Origin: Bordetella flabilis
Lineage (GTDB): Bacteria > Pseudomonadota > Gammaproteobacteria > Burkholderiales > Burkholderiaceae_B
Direction: 5' to 3'
DNA: 64,000 nt
Assembly (NCBI RefSeq): GCF_001676725.1
Contig: NZ_CP016172.1
Coordinates: 5,208,001 to 5,272,000 of the forward strand
Shown: positions 7,607 to 16,600 of the stretch, piece by piece
Layout of the letters: every line of letters begins with the position of its first letter
Numbering within the stretch: position 1 is the first letter of the stretch
Notes under the pieces: generated by a model
The model's database searches: none
Told to the model about the DNA's origin: nothing
The model's input: the letters and a program-made list of their open reading frames with translations, nothing else
Program-made: the position numbers and the translations under genes

Positions 7607-10600
7607 TCAGGCGGGAATCTCTGCGACCTTCGGGCCGTTCGCACCAATTGCTGAGAAACTATAGAACTTCGCCGCGTCGCCAAGATGGCGAAACTTCTGA
7701 CGAGCCAATTGGAGCAACTTCTCGTCGCAGGTGGAAATCACAAATTGTTTGGGCCCCTCCGGCGAGTTCTGAAGGCCAGAGATTAGGTCCAGAAGCGCAT
7801 AGGTATTGAGGTCGTCGAAGTGGGTCACTGGGTCATCCATCATGACCGAGGAGAAGCCTGACCAGGTCTGCGAACTACAGGCGGTCAAGAACAGCCCCAG
7901 CACCAGTGTTTGGACCTGCGACTGGCTGAAATAGTCCGTCGGTCGAAGTGTCTCGTCGTTTCTCTTGACCTGCACCGCAATGGACGTGCCCTTGCTTGCC
8001 ACCTCGATATCGCCGAATCCGTATACCGGTCGAAGCCTCCGCTGGATGACTGCAGTTCGAGGACCGTACTCTTGGGTGAAATGCTGTGTGGCTGCCGCTT
8101 GCTGGGTGCCGAGAAGCTTATTAACGCTCTCGAAGTACTTGACCCACGGCTTAACCTTCGCAATCGTCGCTGCATTCTCATCTGCTACCCGCTTGTACTC
8201 CAGCAGCCGATTGTTGATGCTGGCAAACGCCGCAGAGGTAGCCGCGGCGTCAAGAGCAATTTCCAATTCGGCCACTCGGATCGAAAGCCCTTCCGCTGAG
8301 CCCTGTCGCGCCACGGTCGCCCCAATCGCGGTCAGAATTTCGTCCCTGGTTGTTTTAGCCGAAAATCCGGCCGCAACTAGAGCCGCGGTCAGCGCCTGAA
8401 CCCTGGCCTCGAGTGCGCTGAGGTGACGTGCAGAATTTTGATGCGCAGTTTTGGCGGCCAGCATCCGAGCGTTGGATGCTGCGAGCTCCGCGCGACGACC
8501 ATCTACGTAGTTGCTCGCCGCCAGCACGGCCGCTGTTGCATCGGCCTGACGTCGATTTGCGTCAGTGAGCGCCTGCTCGAGTAGTGGAAGACCAACGGCG
8601 AAGTCGAAGGCTCCACGGCGCGGGTCGCTGAGCAATGCACGCAAATTCTCCTGACTCGTTGCCAGGTGTTTTGAAAGAGTATCAACCAATATTGCGGCCG
8701 AATGCTCAGCGTCCGCGCGTGCCCGCTCGGTGTTTTCTGCGTCCTGCTTCGCGTGCTTGGCGACCTCTAGCTGGGTACTTGCCTGCTCCTGGGCCCCCTT
8801 CGCTTGGGTCAAAATCTCGTCAAGCCGGAGCGGCAACTCGTCTGAAAACTGCAGTCCAATGGTCGCCAGCGCCGCGTTGAAGGCCAACCGTTCGCGTAGG
8901 AGAGCCGTGCGCTCGCCGGCCACTTGCGCCTTCTCGCGGTCAACCCGCTGCATCTCCTCCTCTATGCGCCGTTGCGACTCCTTGAGTTCCTCAAGCCTTT
9001 CAGACTCGTGCGTCGATTGCTCTGAGATTTGAAGAAGCGCTTCGTTCTGGCCAAGGCGCTGGTCAATGGCATTCAACAGGGCTTCCAGCGAGCCATGGTC
9101 ATGACCGCACAAAAGGCAAGTTCCGTCGGACACATGCGACCGAAGCGCCGCCACCTGTTCCTGGATTTCTGAGGCGTTCCGCCTTGTAGACGCGAGTTCG
9201 CGCTGCACTGCCTCCACGACGAGGTCCTGGTCAGCGACGGCTTGACGCCCCGTGACCAACCTCTCCCTGAGTTCAAGGGCTAGCTGAGATAGGCGTGCTT
9301 CGGTTTCCTCGACTTCTGTCGTCAGCGTCGCAAGGGACTGTCCACGTTCGACTTTTTCCCGCACCGCCTGAACTCTGTCGACATGCTCGACAGTCGAGCG
9401 ATGTTGAGCCTCGGCTTGATACAGTGATTTGCTGGCAGCGGCTACCGCCGCCGCGGCGTCAGACTGAAAACTGCGATGCGCCTGGCGTACAGCAGTCGCT
9501 TCCTCCCACTTCTCCTTCAGACCAGCCAACCCGAGCGACAGTTGCGAAAACTGAGGTTGGTTTTCCACAACCCATGCAGCGGCGTCACGGGTCGCTTTTT
9601 CGTCGGCCTCTATAGCCCGCAGCCGCGCAAGGCCGATTTCTGACTCCCGCAGCTCTGTCTGTTGTTCCCGGAAGGCAGCCTCAATTTTCACCAAGGCTTC
9701 GGCGTAGTCTGAAAGCGGTGCTGCCTGCCCCCTCAGCGCATCCTGTGCACTTCGCAGTTCGGTTAAAGATTCGAGAGACTTTTCCAATGCGAGTTTGGTA
9801 GACACAGCCTCAGCGCGCTTGCCTTCAAGAAACGCACGAAGGCTGCGCATATCTCGCGCGGATCCCATTTCGGCCAGGCTGAACCCTGCGTTCTCAATGT
9901 CCTTCTCGAGCGCTTGGGCGCGAGCATCAAGCGTCTCGGAAGACCCCCCCGCAGTCTGAAGACCTTGGAGCCTGTTCAGTTCGGCCTGATCGACGGCAGC
10001 TTTTTCACGAATCTCCTGAAGTCGCGCTTCGGCGTCATCCACTTGCCTCTTCGCGAGGTCCAGCACTTCCTTCGACTTGTTCAATCCTACAACGTAGTCG
10101 TCGAACGCAAGCATCCGCGACACGAGGTCTCCTGGCAGCTGGCAGGACTCCGCAATCTCTTCCGTCAACGCTTGTCGGTCTTGACTGAAAAGATGGGTGG
10201 CGCGGAAGAGAGCAACCAGGTTTTCGACACGGTCACTGGTCGAGAGCTCGCCGCCCGTCAGTAACGCCAGAATGTCCTTTCGCTCACTGGGTTGGCCGTC
10301 AAGCGTCGCCTTGTTGGGCTCAGCAAGGTCCCGAACAATCGTGTGCGTTTTTCCGTCGCGCTCAAAAGTCAGCGAAACGGTCGTCGGCTCGTTGTCGCAG
10401 TCCAGATGTTTCGCGGCTTTCGTGAGTGCTGGCGCGCCTTTCGGGAACCTATGGACGCCGCCGGTCACGACGAAGTCGACTGCATCAAAAAATGAGGTTT
10501 TGCCGAACCCATTGGGCCCGTAAAGGACCGTGACCGCGGAGCCAAGGGGAAATTCCTTCGCAGCTCGATACGCGCGGAAGTTCTGGATTGATATTGACCG

Positions 10601-11224
10601 GAGAACGGACCGGATCCGCCGCTCCTCCTGGACTGGCTGAGCCGGGTCAATCGAACTGGTAGTCAAGCCGGACGGTTCTCCGTACTTCTCCTCCAGGCAC
10701 GCCTGAAAAAGAGTCTGCGCACCCGTTCCGGGCACAACCAGACGACTGGCCAACTCCGCGCTCATACTCCGGCTGCGTAGCAACGCCTGTGCTGAGGGTG
10801 GGCGAATGGATGCACCCCTAATGCGCTCCAGCGGAAGAAAGGGAAGACGCGTCAGGCTGCTGGCGATGTCTTGCTGCAACTGGACGACGAACTTACGGCA
10901 GAAGTAAACGTCGACCTCGACTTTTGAGCAGAATTCCTCGGTCGCCGACAGCCCGTTCGGTAGGCAGTAGATGAAGGACACGTCCTTGGTCGCCCAGGAC
11001 GCACCCTGAGCCATGAAATGCTTTTTGAACGCCGAGTACTGCGGCGCGTAGTCAGCCTCACCGCCGAAGGCAAATGCTTCCAGCGCGTGTCCACGCTGCA
11101 TTAATACGAGAGGAGGGGAGTTCTCGAGGAGAGTCACCTCGCTCAGATTCACGTCGCTAATTGCATCGCCGAGTGCGACTTTTAAGGCGGCTGGCAAGTC
11201 ATTGAGTTCAGCTGATAGCGTCAT
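7607..11224 (-). CDS. zinc-hook SMC/Rad50-like ATPase, candidate defence protein
   Basis: A 1205-residue ABC-type ATPase. Residues 1-205 form an N-terminal domain I do not recognise. The ATPase head then begins with ISIQNFRAYR and Walker A GPNGFGKTS (236-244). A long coiled coil follows with a central CLLCGHDHG zinc hook (Cys703, Cys706) near its middle, then a returning coil. The second head half has a degenerate signature (SQSQ) and Walker B VMMDDP (Asp1130, Asp1131) with a HFDD D-loop. The DDP form resembles RloC/AAA_13-like ATPases more than classical Rad50. The start overlaps the upstream hydrolase gene by 17 bp, so the two are translationally coupled. Base composition is less GC-rich than the flanking core genes. 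Inferred role: sensing or clamping nucleic acid and controlling the partner enzyme; a plain repair role is possible but less likely given the N-terminal domain and partner. Confidence 0.85.
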   Translation of the reverse strand: MTLSAELNDLPAALKVALGDAISDVNLSEVTLLENSPPLVLMQRGHALEAFAFGGEADYAPQYSAFKKHFMAQGASWATKDVSFIYCLPNGLSATEEFCSKVEVDVYFCRKFVVQLQQDIASSLTRLPFLPLERIRGASIRPPSAQALLRSRSMSAELASRLVVPGTGAQTLFQACLEEKYGEPSGLTTSSIDPAQPVQEERRIRSVLRSISIQNFRAYRAAKEFPLGSAVTVLYGPNGFGKTSFFDAVDFVVTGGVHRFPKGAPALTKAAKHLDCDNEPTTVSLTFERDGKTHTIVRDLAEPNKATLDGQPSERKDILALLTGGELSTSDRVENLVALFRATHLFSQDRQALTEEIAESCQLPGDLVSRMLAFDDYVVGLNKSKEVLDLAKRQVDDAEARLQEIREKAAVDQAELNRLQGLQTAGGSSETLDARAQALEKDIENAGFSLAEMGSARDMRSLRAFLEGKRAEAVSTKLALEKSLESLTELRSAQDALRGQAAPLSDYAEALVKIEAAFREQQTELRESEIGLARLRAIEADEKATRDAAAWVVENQPQFSQLSLGLAGLKEKWEEATAVRQAHRSFQSDAAAAVAAASKSLYQAEAQHRSTVEHVDRVQAVREKVERGQSLATLTTEVEETEARLSQLALELRERLVTGRQAVADQDLVVEAVQRELASTRRNASEIQEQVAALRSHVSDGTCLLCGHDHGSLEALLNAIDQRLGQNEALLQISEQSTHESERLEELKESQRRIEEEMQRVDREKAQVAGERTALLRERLAFNAALATIGLQFSDELPLRLDEILTQAKGAQEQASTQLEVAKHAKQDAENTERARADAEHSAAILVDTLSKHLATSQENLRALLSDPRRGAFDFAVGLPLLEQALTDANRRQADATAAVLAASNYVDGRRAELAASNARMLAAKTAHQNSARHLSALEARVQALTAALVAAGFSAKTTRDEILTAIGATVARQGSAEGLSIRVAELEIALDAAATSAAFASINNRLLEYKRVADENAATIAKVKPWVKYFESVNKLLGTQQAAATQHFTQEYGPRTAVIQRRLRPVYGFGDIEVASKGTSIAVQVKRNDETLRPTDYFSQSQVQTLVLGLFLTACSSQTWSGFSSVMMDDPVTHFDDLNTYALLDLISGLQNSPEGPKQFVISTCDEKLLQLARQKFRHLGDAAKFYSFSAIGANGPKVAEIPA

Positions 11225-12995
11225 GGAGTGCCTTCTCTAGGCCTGCGCGCTCGTCGGCGGCCAGGTATGCGTCAATGAAGGTCCGATAGCCAACTTGGAC
11301 AACGGCGCTGCCGGGGTCGGTGAAGTTGTAATCCTCGGACAGCGGTTTGCCCGCGTCTAGGAAGCTCCCTAGTCTTGCGTTCCAGGCAAGATTATCGGCG
11401 TCTCGAGAGACCACGACGAGTGTCCCACGGCGCTGTGCGGCCCGCTCCTTGACGTGTTGAGCGCAAGCCTCGTGAGTCTCTCCGCGCACAGCTATCGCCT
11501 GGAAGGTATGGTCACCCTTGGTTAAGGTAGCTTGTGAACCCTGGCCATGAAACTGGCACAGGTACTCTGCGGCTCCAAATATTGAGAATGTATGGAGCAC
11601 GTGTTCAACCGCGGAGGACTCTTTGCCGGTCCATGTATCTGGACTGAGAGACGCCATGTCAGCAGCGGACGACAGGATCAAATCCGTAAGTTCCGGTGCC
11701 GGCATAGGTCGAAGTAACGAAACAATCTGGTTGTGGGCGGTCGCACAGATGCCGGCCAGCGTGGCTCGGGCGTGACGCACGGCGAGCGACATGCCGGCTT
11801 CATCCAAGCGGTCGTTCATCCACTTCACCACAGCCTCAACTGGCCCGCCAGGCGCCCTGGGGTCAGAAAGTGGTCCGAGCGAATGAACTGTCGCTTCACG
11901 AATTGCGATATCCCGTCCCGCAGAGCCTTGCGCAAGCGAGCGCGAATTGACCACAAAGAACGAGTGCACGCATGCACCACGCTCACGGAAGACCGCATCG
12001 CGAAGATTCTCTAGCGTGCAGCCGGCACGATAACTTTCACCGCCGTTGCCATAAGTAGGCATGCAGCCAGGCTTTGAAAACTTCGAGGTGTTGATGACCG
12101 CAGAGCGGCCGTACTCTGATGCCGTGCCAGGCACCCTCGCTCCAGCAACATTCGCCATCACAAGGCAGGTGTCGTCACGGGACACATTGAGGTAAGTCGC
12201 CCCGTCGTAGAAGTTCGTCACCTGCGCCATGAACGATGTGTGGGACGGTTCCGGATTGCACTGGGCCACGAACACCCACGTCAGAGGGTAGGTCGCGTGT
12301 ATTGCTGCTGCGGTGTCGTTTATGCCCTGCAGCAGCCAAGCCCAAACCCGTCGCCCTTCGGACGTGCCAATCCAGTCGAAGCAAATTAGCGTCGCGAAGC
12401 GAAACGGCAGATGGGTGTCGGCAAAGACGCCTTTGAATACGTATATGGAGCGTCCTCGATACATCGCCTGGTAGGAGCGCTGGAGTTCTTCCCAGGACGG
12501 AGCCAGCTTCGGCTGAACCCAGCGGTGAACTTTGCCATCCTGGGCCTTGACCCAGGTGATGCTAGTGTTGATCCACTGGCCAACGGGGACCGATTCAGGT
12601 CCGTTTACCTCTGCATCGTGGTTCGTATCGGGTTGCGCCAGCAGCTCTGCATACTGGTCTCGCGTGAGTCCTTCAATTCCACCGATTACGATTGTTCCGA
12701 CCGGCCAATCTTCCTGCTGCATGGCCGCGTTGATGCGTGCCACGCCCTCGAAACCGGGTATCGATAGTTCAGGAAATACAGTGAAATGCGTCTTGTCGGC
12801 GCGATGCGCTCTGTCTCGAGCCACCGCGAGTGTCGCGTCTACGCACTCAAGTGCCCGCGCGCGCTGGGCTGGGAGCCACGTGAAAGGTTCGTGCGCCGTG
12901 AATTCGACGTAGGGCTGGGCGACGACCATGCCGACGCCATGGAGGGGCAGCCGTACGCCGAGCTGCGCAAGATCGACTTCACAAACGCGAACCAT
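11208..12995 (-). CDS. nitrilase-fold hydrolase with C-terminal extension, partner of the SMC-like ATPase
   Basis: A 595-residue protein. Residues about 15-310 look like the carbon-nitrogen hydrolase (nitrilase) fold: Glu76 in VFPELSIPG, Lys163 in VQPKLAPSWEE with a second Glu nearby, and Cys205 in TLICFDW, in the expected order and spacing. The family hydrolyses or transfers non-peptide C-N bonds through a cysteine thioester. Residues about 380-595 are an extra C-terminal region with a segment RGTLVVVSRDADN that I cannot assign. No signal peptide is visible, so it is cytoplasmic. It is the first gene of a two-gene operon, overlapping the ATPase gene by 17 bp. The most economical reading is an effector enzyme controlled by the ATPase; its substrate is unknown. 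Confidence 0.75.
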   Translation of the reverse strand: MVRVCEVDLAQLGVRLPLHGVGMVVAQPYVEFTAHEPFTWLPAQRARALECVDATLAVARDRAHRADKTHFTVFPELSIPGFEGVARINAAMQQEDWPVGTIVIGGIEGLTRDQYAELLAQPDTNHDAEVNGPESVPVGQWINTSITWVKAQDGKVHRWVQPKLAPSWEELQRSYQAMYRGRSIYVFKGVFADTHLPFRFATLICFDWIGTSEGRRVWAWLLQGINDTAAAIHATYPLTWVFVAQCNPEPSHTSFMAQVTNFYDGATYLNVSRDDTCLVMANVAGARVPGTASEYGRSAVINTSKFSKPGCMPTYGNGGESYRAGCTLENLRDAVFRERGACVHSFFVVNSRSLAQGSAGRDIAIREATVHSLGPLSDPRAPGGPVEAVVKWMNDRLDEAGMSLAVRHARATLAGICATAHNQIVSLLRPMPAPELTDLILSSAADMASLSPDTWTGKESSAVEHVLHTFSIFGAAEYLCQFHGQGSQATLTKGDHTFQAIAVRGETHEACAQHVKERAAQRRGTLVVVSRDADNLAWNARLGSFLDAGKPLSEDYNFTDPGSAVVQVGYRTFIDAYLAADERAGLEKALHDAIS

Positions 12996-13530
12996 GCCTC
13001 GCCCCGTTCAGTTTTTTGTCATTGTGCCACGTTCAGTAACAAGTTTCAGCGCGTACAGGGCCCCCAATTTGCTACGGAATGCCAGGTGTGACAGAAATCG
13101 AGTCCAGCGGATGCATTGCAGCGTCGAACGTTCCTTTGGTTCGGCAGCCATCGAAGATGCCCGATACCTGTTGTTCCTGAAGGTCTATCGTTGGCCCGCC
13201 GGCGACGCTGACTGCCGCTGCGAATACACGCTTCGTGCCTAAGCGGTCGTTTGCGAGGACGCGTTCAAGGACCGCTTCTGGCCGGAAGCGGCCATTCCCT
13301 GAAACAAGGATTGCCCAGTGGAACTGACTGCAGCCGTAGGGGAAACTGCCAACGTTCGGTAGGAACCTTAGCGACCGGCGCCTGCTTTCGCAGACTTCAG
13401 GTTCAATGAACTTTTGCCAGCAAAATTCGAGGCTCGAATAACACGCCGGCCCCAAGTCGGATGACGCGGTTTTGTTATGTCATTGATCTGAGAAAGTCGG
13501 ACTCTGGATAAGGGGGCCTTCGACAGTGGA
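12996..13530. other. gene-poor region upstream of the hydrolase/ATPase pair
   Basis: About 530 bp. The part next to 12995 must hold the promoter of the two-gene unit. A 127-codon open frame on the minus strand (13072-13455) and several shorter ones exist, but none has a recognisable product or good ribosome-binding site. Composition is less GC-rich than the core, like the adjacent unit, so this probably belongs to the same acquired segment. Confidence 0.4.
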
Positions 13531-13552
13531 AAGGCCCCGCAAGCGGGGCCTT
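13531..13552 (-). terminator. strong GC hairpin downstream of the indolepyruvate oxidoreductase gene
   Basis: AAGGCCCCGC and GCGGGGCCTT form a perfect 10-bp inverted repeat separated by AA, 60 bp beyond the stop of the minus-strand gene. The T-run after it is short, so termination efficiency is uncertain. Confidence 0.65.
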
Positions 13553-13614
13553 CCAAACCTTCCCGGCCCTGCAGGCTTCAAAGCCCTGCAACAGCCGCCA
13601 AGGGCAATGCTGCC

Positions 13615-16600
13615 TTAGGCCGCCCTGGCCCCACCCACCTCCACCCCCTCCGGCGAACTCGCCTCAAACCGCTGCAACAACTCCCGCCGCCGCACCGCCG
13701 CCTTCTCCACGGCAGCATCCTTGATGTGCCCATACCCCCGGATCTCCGCAGGCACTTCGGCAAGCGCCACCGCAATATCCAGGTTGCCCCGCCCCAATCG
13801 CGGCAACAGCCCGCCGATAGTCTCCCGGTACTCCTGAATCAGCGCCCGCTCCATCCGCCGTTCAGCGGTACGCCCGAACGGATCGAAAGCCGTACCCCGC
13901 AGAAAGCGCGCCTTGCTGAGCACCGCGAAGGCCTTCAACATCCAAGGCCCGAAGGACCGCTTCACCAGATGCCCCTTATCGTCCCGCTTGGAGAACGTCG
14001 GCGGAGCCAGATGGAAATTGAGTTTCCAGTCGCCTTCGAACTGCTGGGATATCTGCTTCAGGAAGGCCCCGTCCGTGTACAGGCGGGCGACTTCGTATTC
14101 GTCCTTGTACGCCATCAGCTTGAAGTAATTGCGCGCCACGGCCTGGGCCAGGCGATGCGTGCCGGTGGCCTTTTGTTCGGCGGCCGCCACCTGCTCCACG
14201 AAATCGACATACCGGCGCGCATAGGCCTTGTTCTGGTAGTCGGTAAGGAAGCGTTCGCGCACGCCGACAAAGTCGGCCAGGTCCGGCGGAACGGCAGCAG
14301 AGAGACCCGCCGAGCTGCCCGGCTGCGACGCCCCGCGGCGGATCTCTATGATTTCCGCGCTGCGTTGCGACGGTTCACCCGCATCCGGGGCGACTCCGAT
14401 CAATTTCTGCACCGACGCCAGGTCATGCGCCGCGCGCCGGCCCCAGGCGAAGGCCGCCAGGTTGTTCGGCACCTGCTGGCCGTTCAACTCGATGGCCCGT
14501 CGCAACGCGTCGCCGCCCAGCGGCAGCCAGCCTTGCTGATAGGCATAGCCCATCATCAGCGGATTGGCGTAGATGGTGTCGCCCAGCAGGCCCACGGCCA
14601 GTTCGGCGGCGTCCACGGCATGCGCCTGGCCCGGCAGGCAGGCCGTACTCAGGTCGCGCCGCAGGCTGTCGCGCGGCAGCCGCCAGTCCGGGTTGGAGAT
14701 AAACGCGGCGGTGGGCGAGACGTCGCTATTGAGCAGCAGCCGGGTGCGCTCGGGGTTCATGCGCGCCAGCGCGTCCGGACCGGTCGCCACGACCAGGTCC
14801 CCCGCCAGGACCAGGTCGGCTTCGCCCATGGCGACGCGCGTATTCAGCAGATGCCCCGGCGACTGCGCCAGCACGACGTGGGAATGCACGGCGCCGCCCT
14901 TCTGCGCCAGGCCGGCCATATCGAGCACCGAGCAGCCCTTGCCTTCCAGGTGCGCGGCCATGCCGAGCAGTTGGCCGATGGTGACCACGCCCGTTCCACC
15001 CACGCCCGCAATGAACACGCCATACGGCCGGGCCAGCCCGACGGGCGTCGGCTCCGGCAGGCCGGCATCGATCTCGCCCTGGGCGTCCACGCCCTTGGGC
15101 TTGCGCAGCTTGCCGCCCTCGACCGTCACGAAGCTGGGGCAGAAGCCTTTCAGGCAGGAGAAGTCCTTGTTGCAGCTGGACTGGTTGATGGTGCGCTTGC
15201 GGCCAAACTCGGTTTCCAGCGGCTCGACGGACAGGCAGTTGGACTTGTCGGAACAATCGCCGCAGCCCTCGCATACGCGGTCGTTGATGACCACGCGCCG
15301 GGCGGGATCGGGATAGGCGTTGTGCTTGCGGCGCCGGCGCTTTTCGGTGGCGCAGGTCTGGTCGTAGACCAGGACCGACACGCCGGGGTATTCGCGCAAC
15401 TCGCGCATGATGCGATCCAGTTCGTCGCGATGATGGACCGGCACGCCGGCGGCCAGATCCTTGACGCCCTGGTACTTCTCCGGCTCGTCGGTCACCACCA
15501 CGATCTTGCCGACGCCTTCCGCCGCCATCTGGCGCGTGATGATCGGTACGCTGATGGGCCCGTCGACCGGCTGGCCGCCGGTCATCGCGACCGCGTCGTT
15601 GAAGAGGATCTTGTAGGTAATCGGCGCCTTGGCGGCGACGGCAGCGCGTATCGCCAGCAGGCCGGAATGATAGTAGGTGCCGTCGCCCAGGTTGGCGAAC
15701 ACATGCTTTTCTTCGGTGAATGGCGTCTGGCCCAGCCACGGTACGCCCTCGCCGCCCATATGCGTGTAGATGTCCGTGCTGCGGTCCATCCAGCGCGCCA
15801 TGTAGTGGCAGCCGATGCCGGCCATGCCGCGCGAACCTTCCGGCACTCGCGTCGACGTGTTGTGCGGGCACCCGGAACAGAACCAGGGCTTGCGTTCGGC
15901 GACCACGCGGGGACGCGCCAGCGCGCGTTCGCGCGCCTCGATGAAGGCCAGCCGCGCCTCGATGCCGGCACGCACATCGGCGGGCAGCTCGAATTTCAGC
16001 AGGCGGGCGCCGATGGCCTTGGCCACGATGGCGGGCGAGAACTCGTAGTGCGCCGGCAATAGCCAGTTGCCCTGGGGCACCGCCCATTCGCCGCCGTCCT
16101 TGTCGTCGAACTTGCCCACGACCCGGGGGATTTTCTTGCCGCTACCCACCCAGGCGAACAGCTCTTCCTTCAACTGGTATTCCAGGACCTGGCGCTTTTC
16201 CTCGACCACCAGTATTTCATCCAGGCCTTCGGCGAAGCGCTGCATGCCGGTGGCCTCCAGCGGCCATACCATGCCCACCTTGAACAGGCGCACGCCGATA
16301 CGCTGGCAAGTGGCCTCGTCCAGGCCCAGGTCGGCCAGGGCCTGCCGCGTGTCCAGGTACGCCTTGCCGGAGGTCATGATGCCGAAGCGCGCGGATTCCG
16401 CGGGCACCTGCCACAGCTCCCGGTTCAGGCCGTTGGCGCGGGCATAGGCGAGCGCCGCGTACAGCTTGTAGTCCAGCAGGCGGGCCTCCTGCTCCAGCGG
16501 CGTGTCGGGCAGCCGGATGTTCAGCCCATCCGGCGGCATGACGAAGTCATGCGGCAGCGCGATGCTGACGCGGTGGGGGTCGATCTCCACCGAAGCCGAG

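Noticed and set aside
7607..12995. Direct assignment of the ATPase/hydrolase pair to a Lamassu system
   Set aside because: The ATPase is SMC-like, but no LmuA/LmuC-type partner is recognisable and the nitrilase fold does not match an effector I can name with confidence, so only an analogy is made.
13726..16062. A 778-codon open frame on the plus strand
   Set aside because: It lies wholly antisense to the indolepyruvate oxidoreductase gene, has no recognisable domain, and is the long shadow expected in high-GC DNA.
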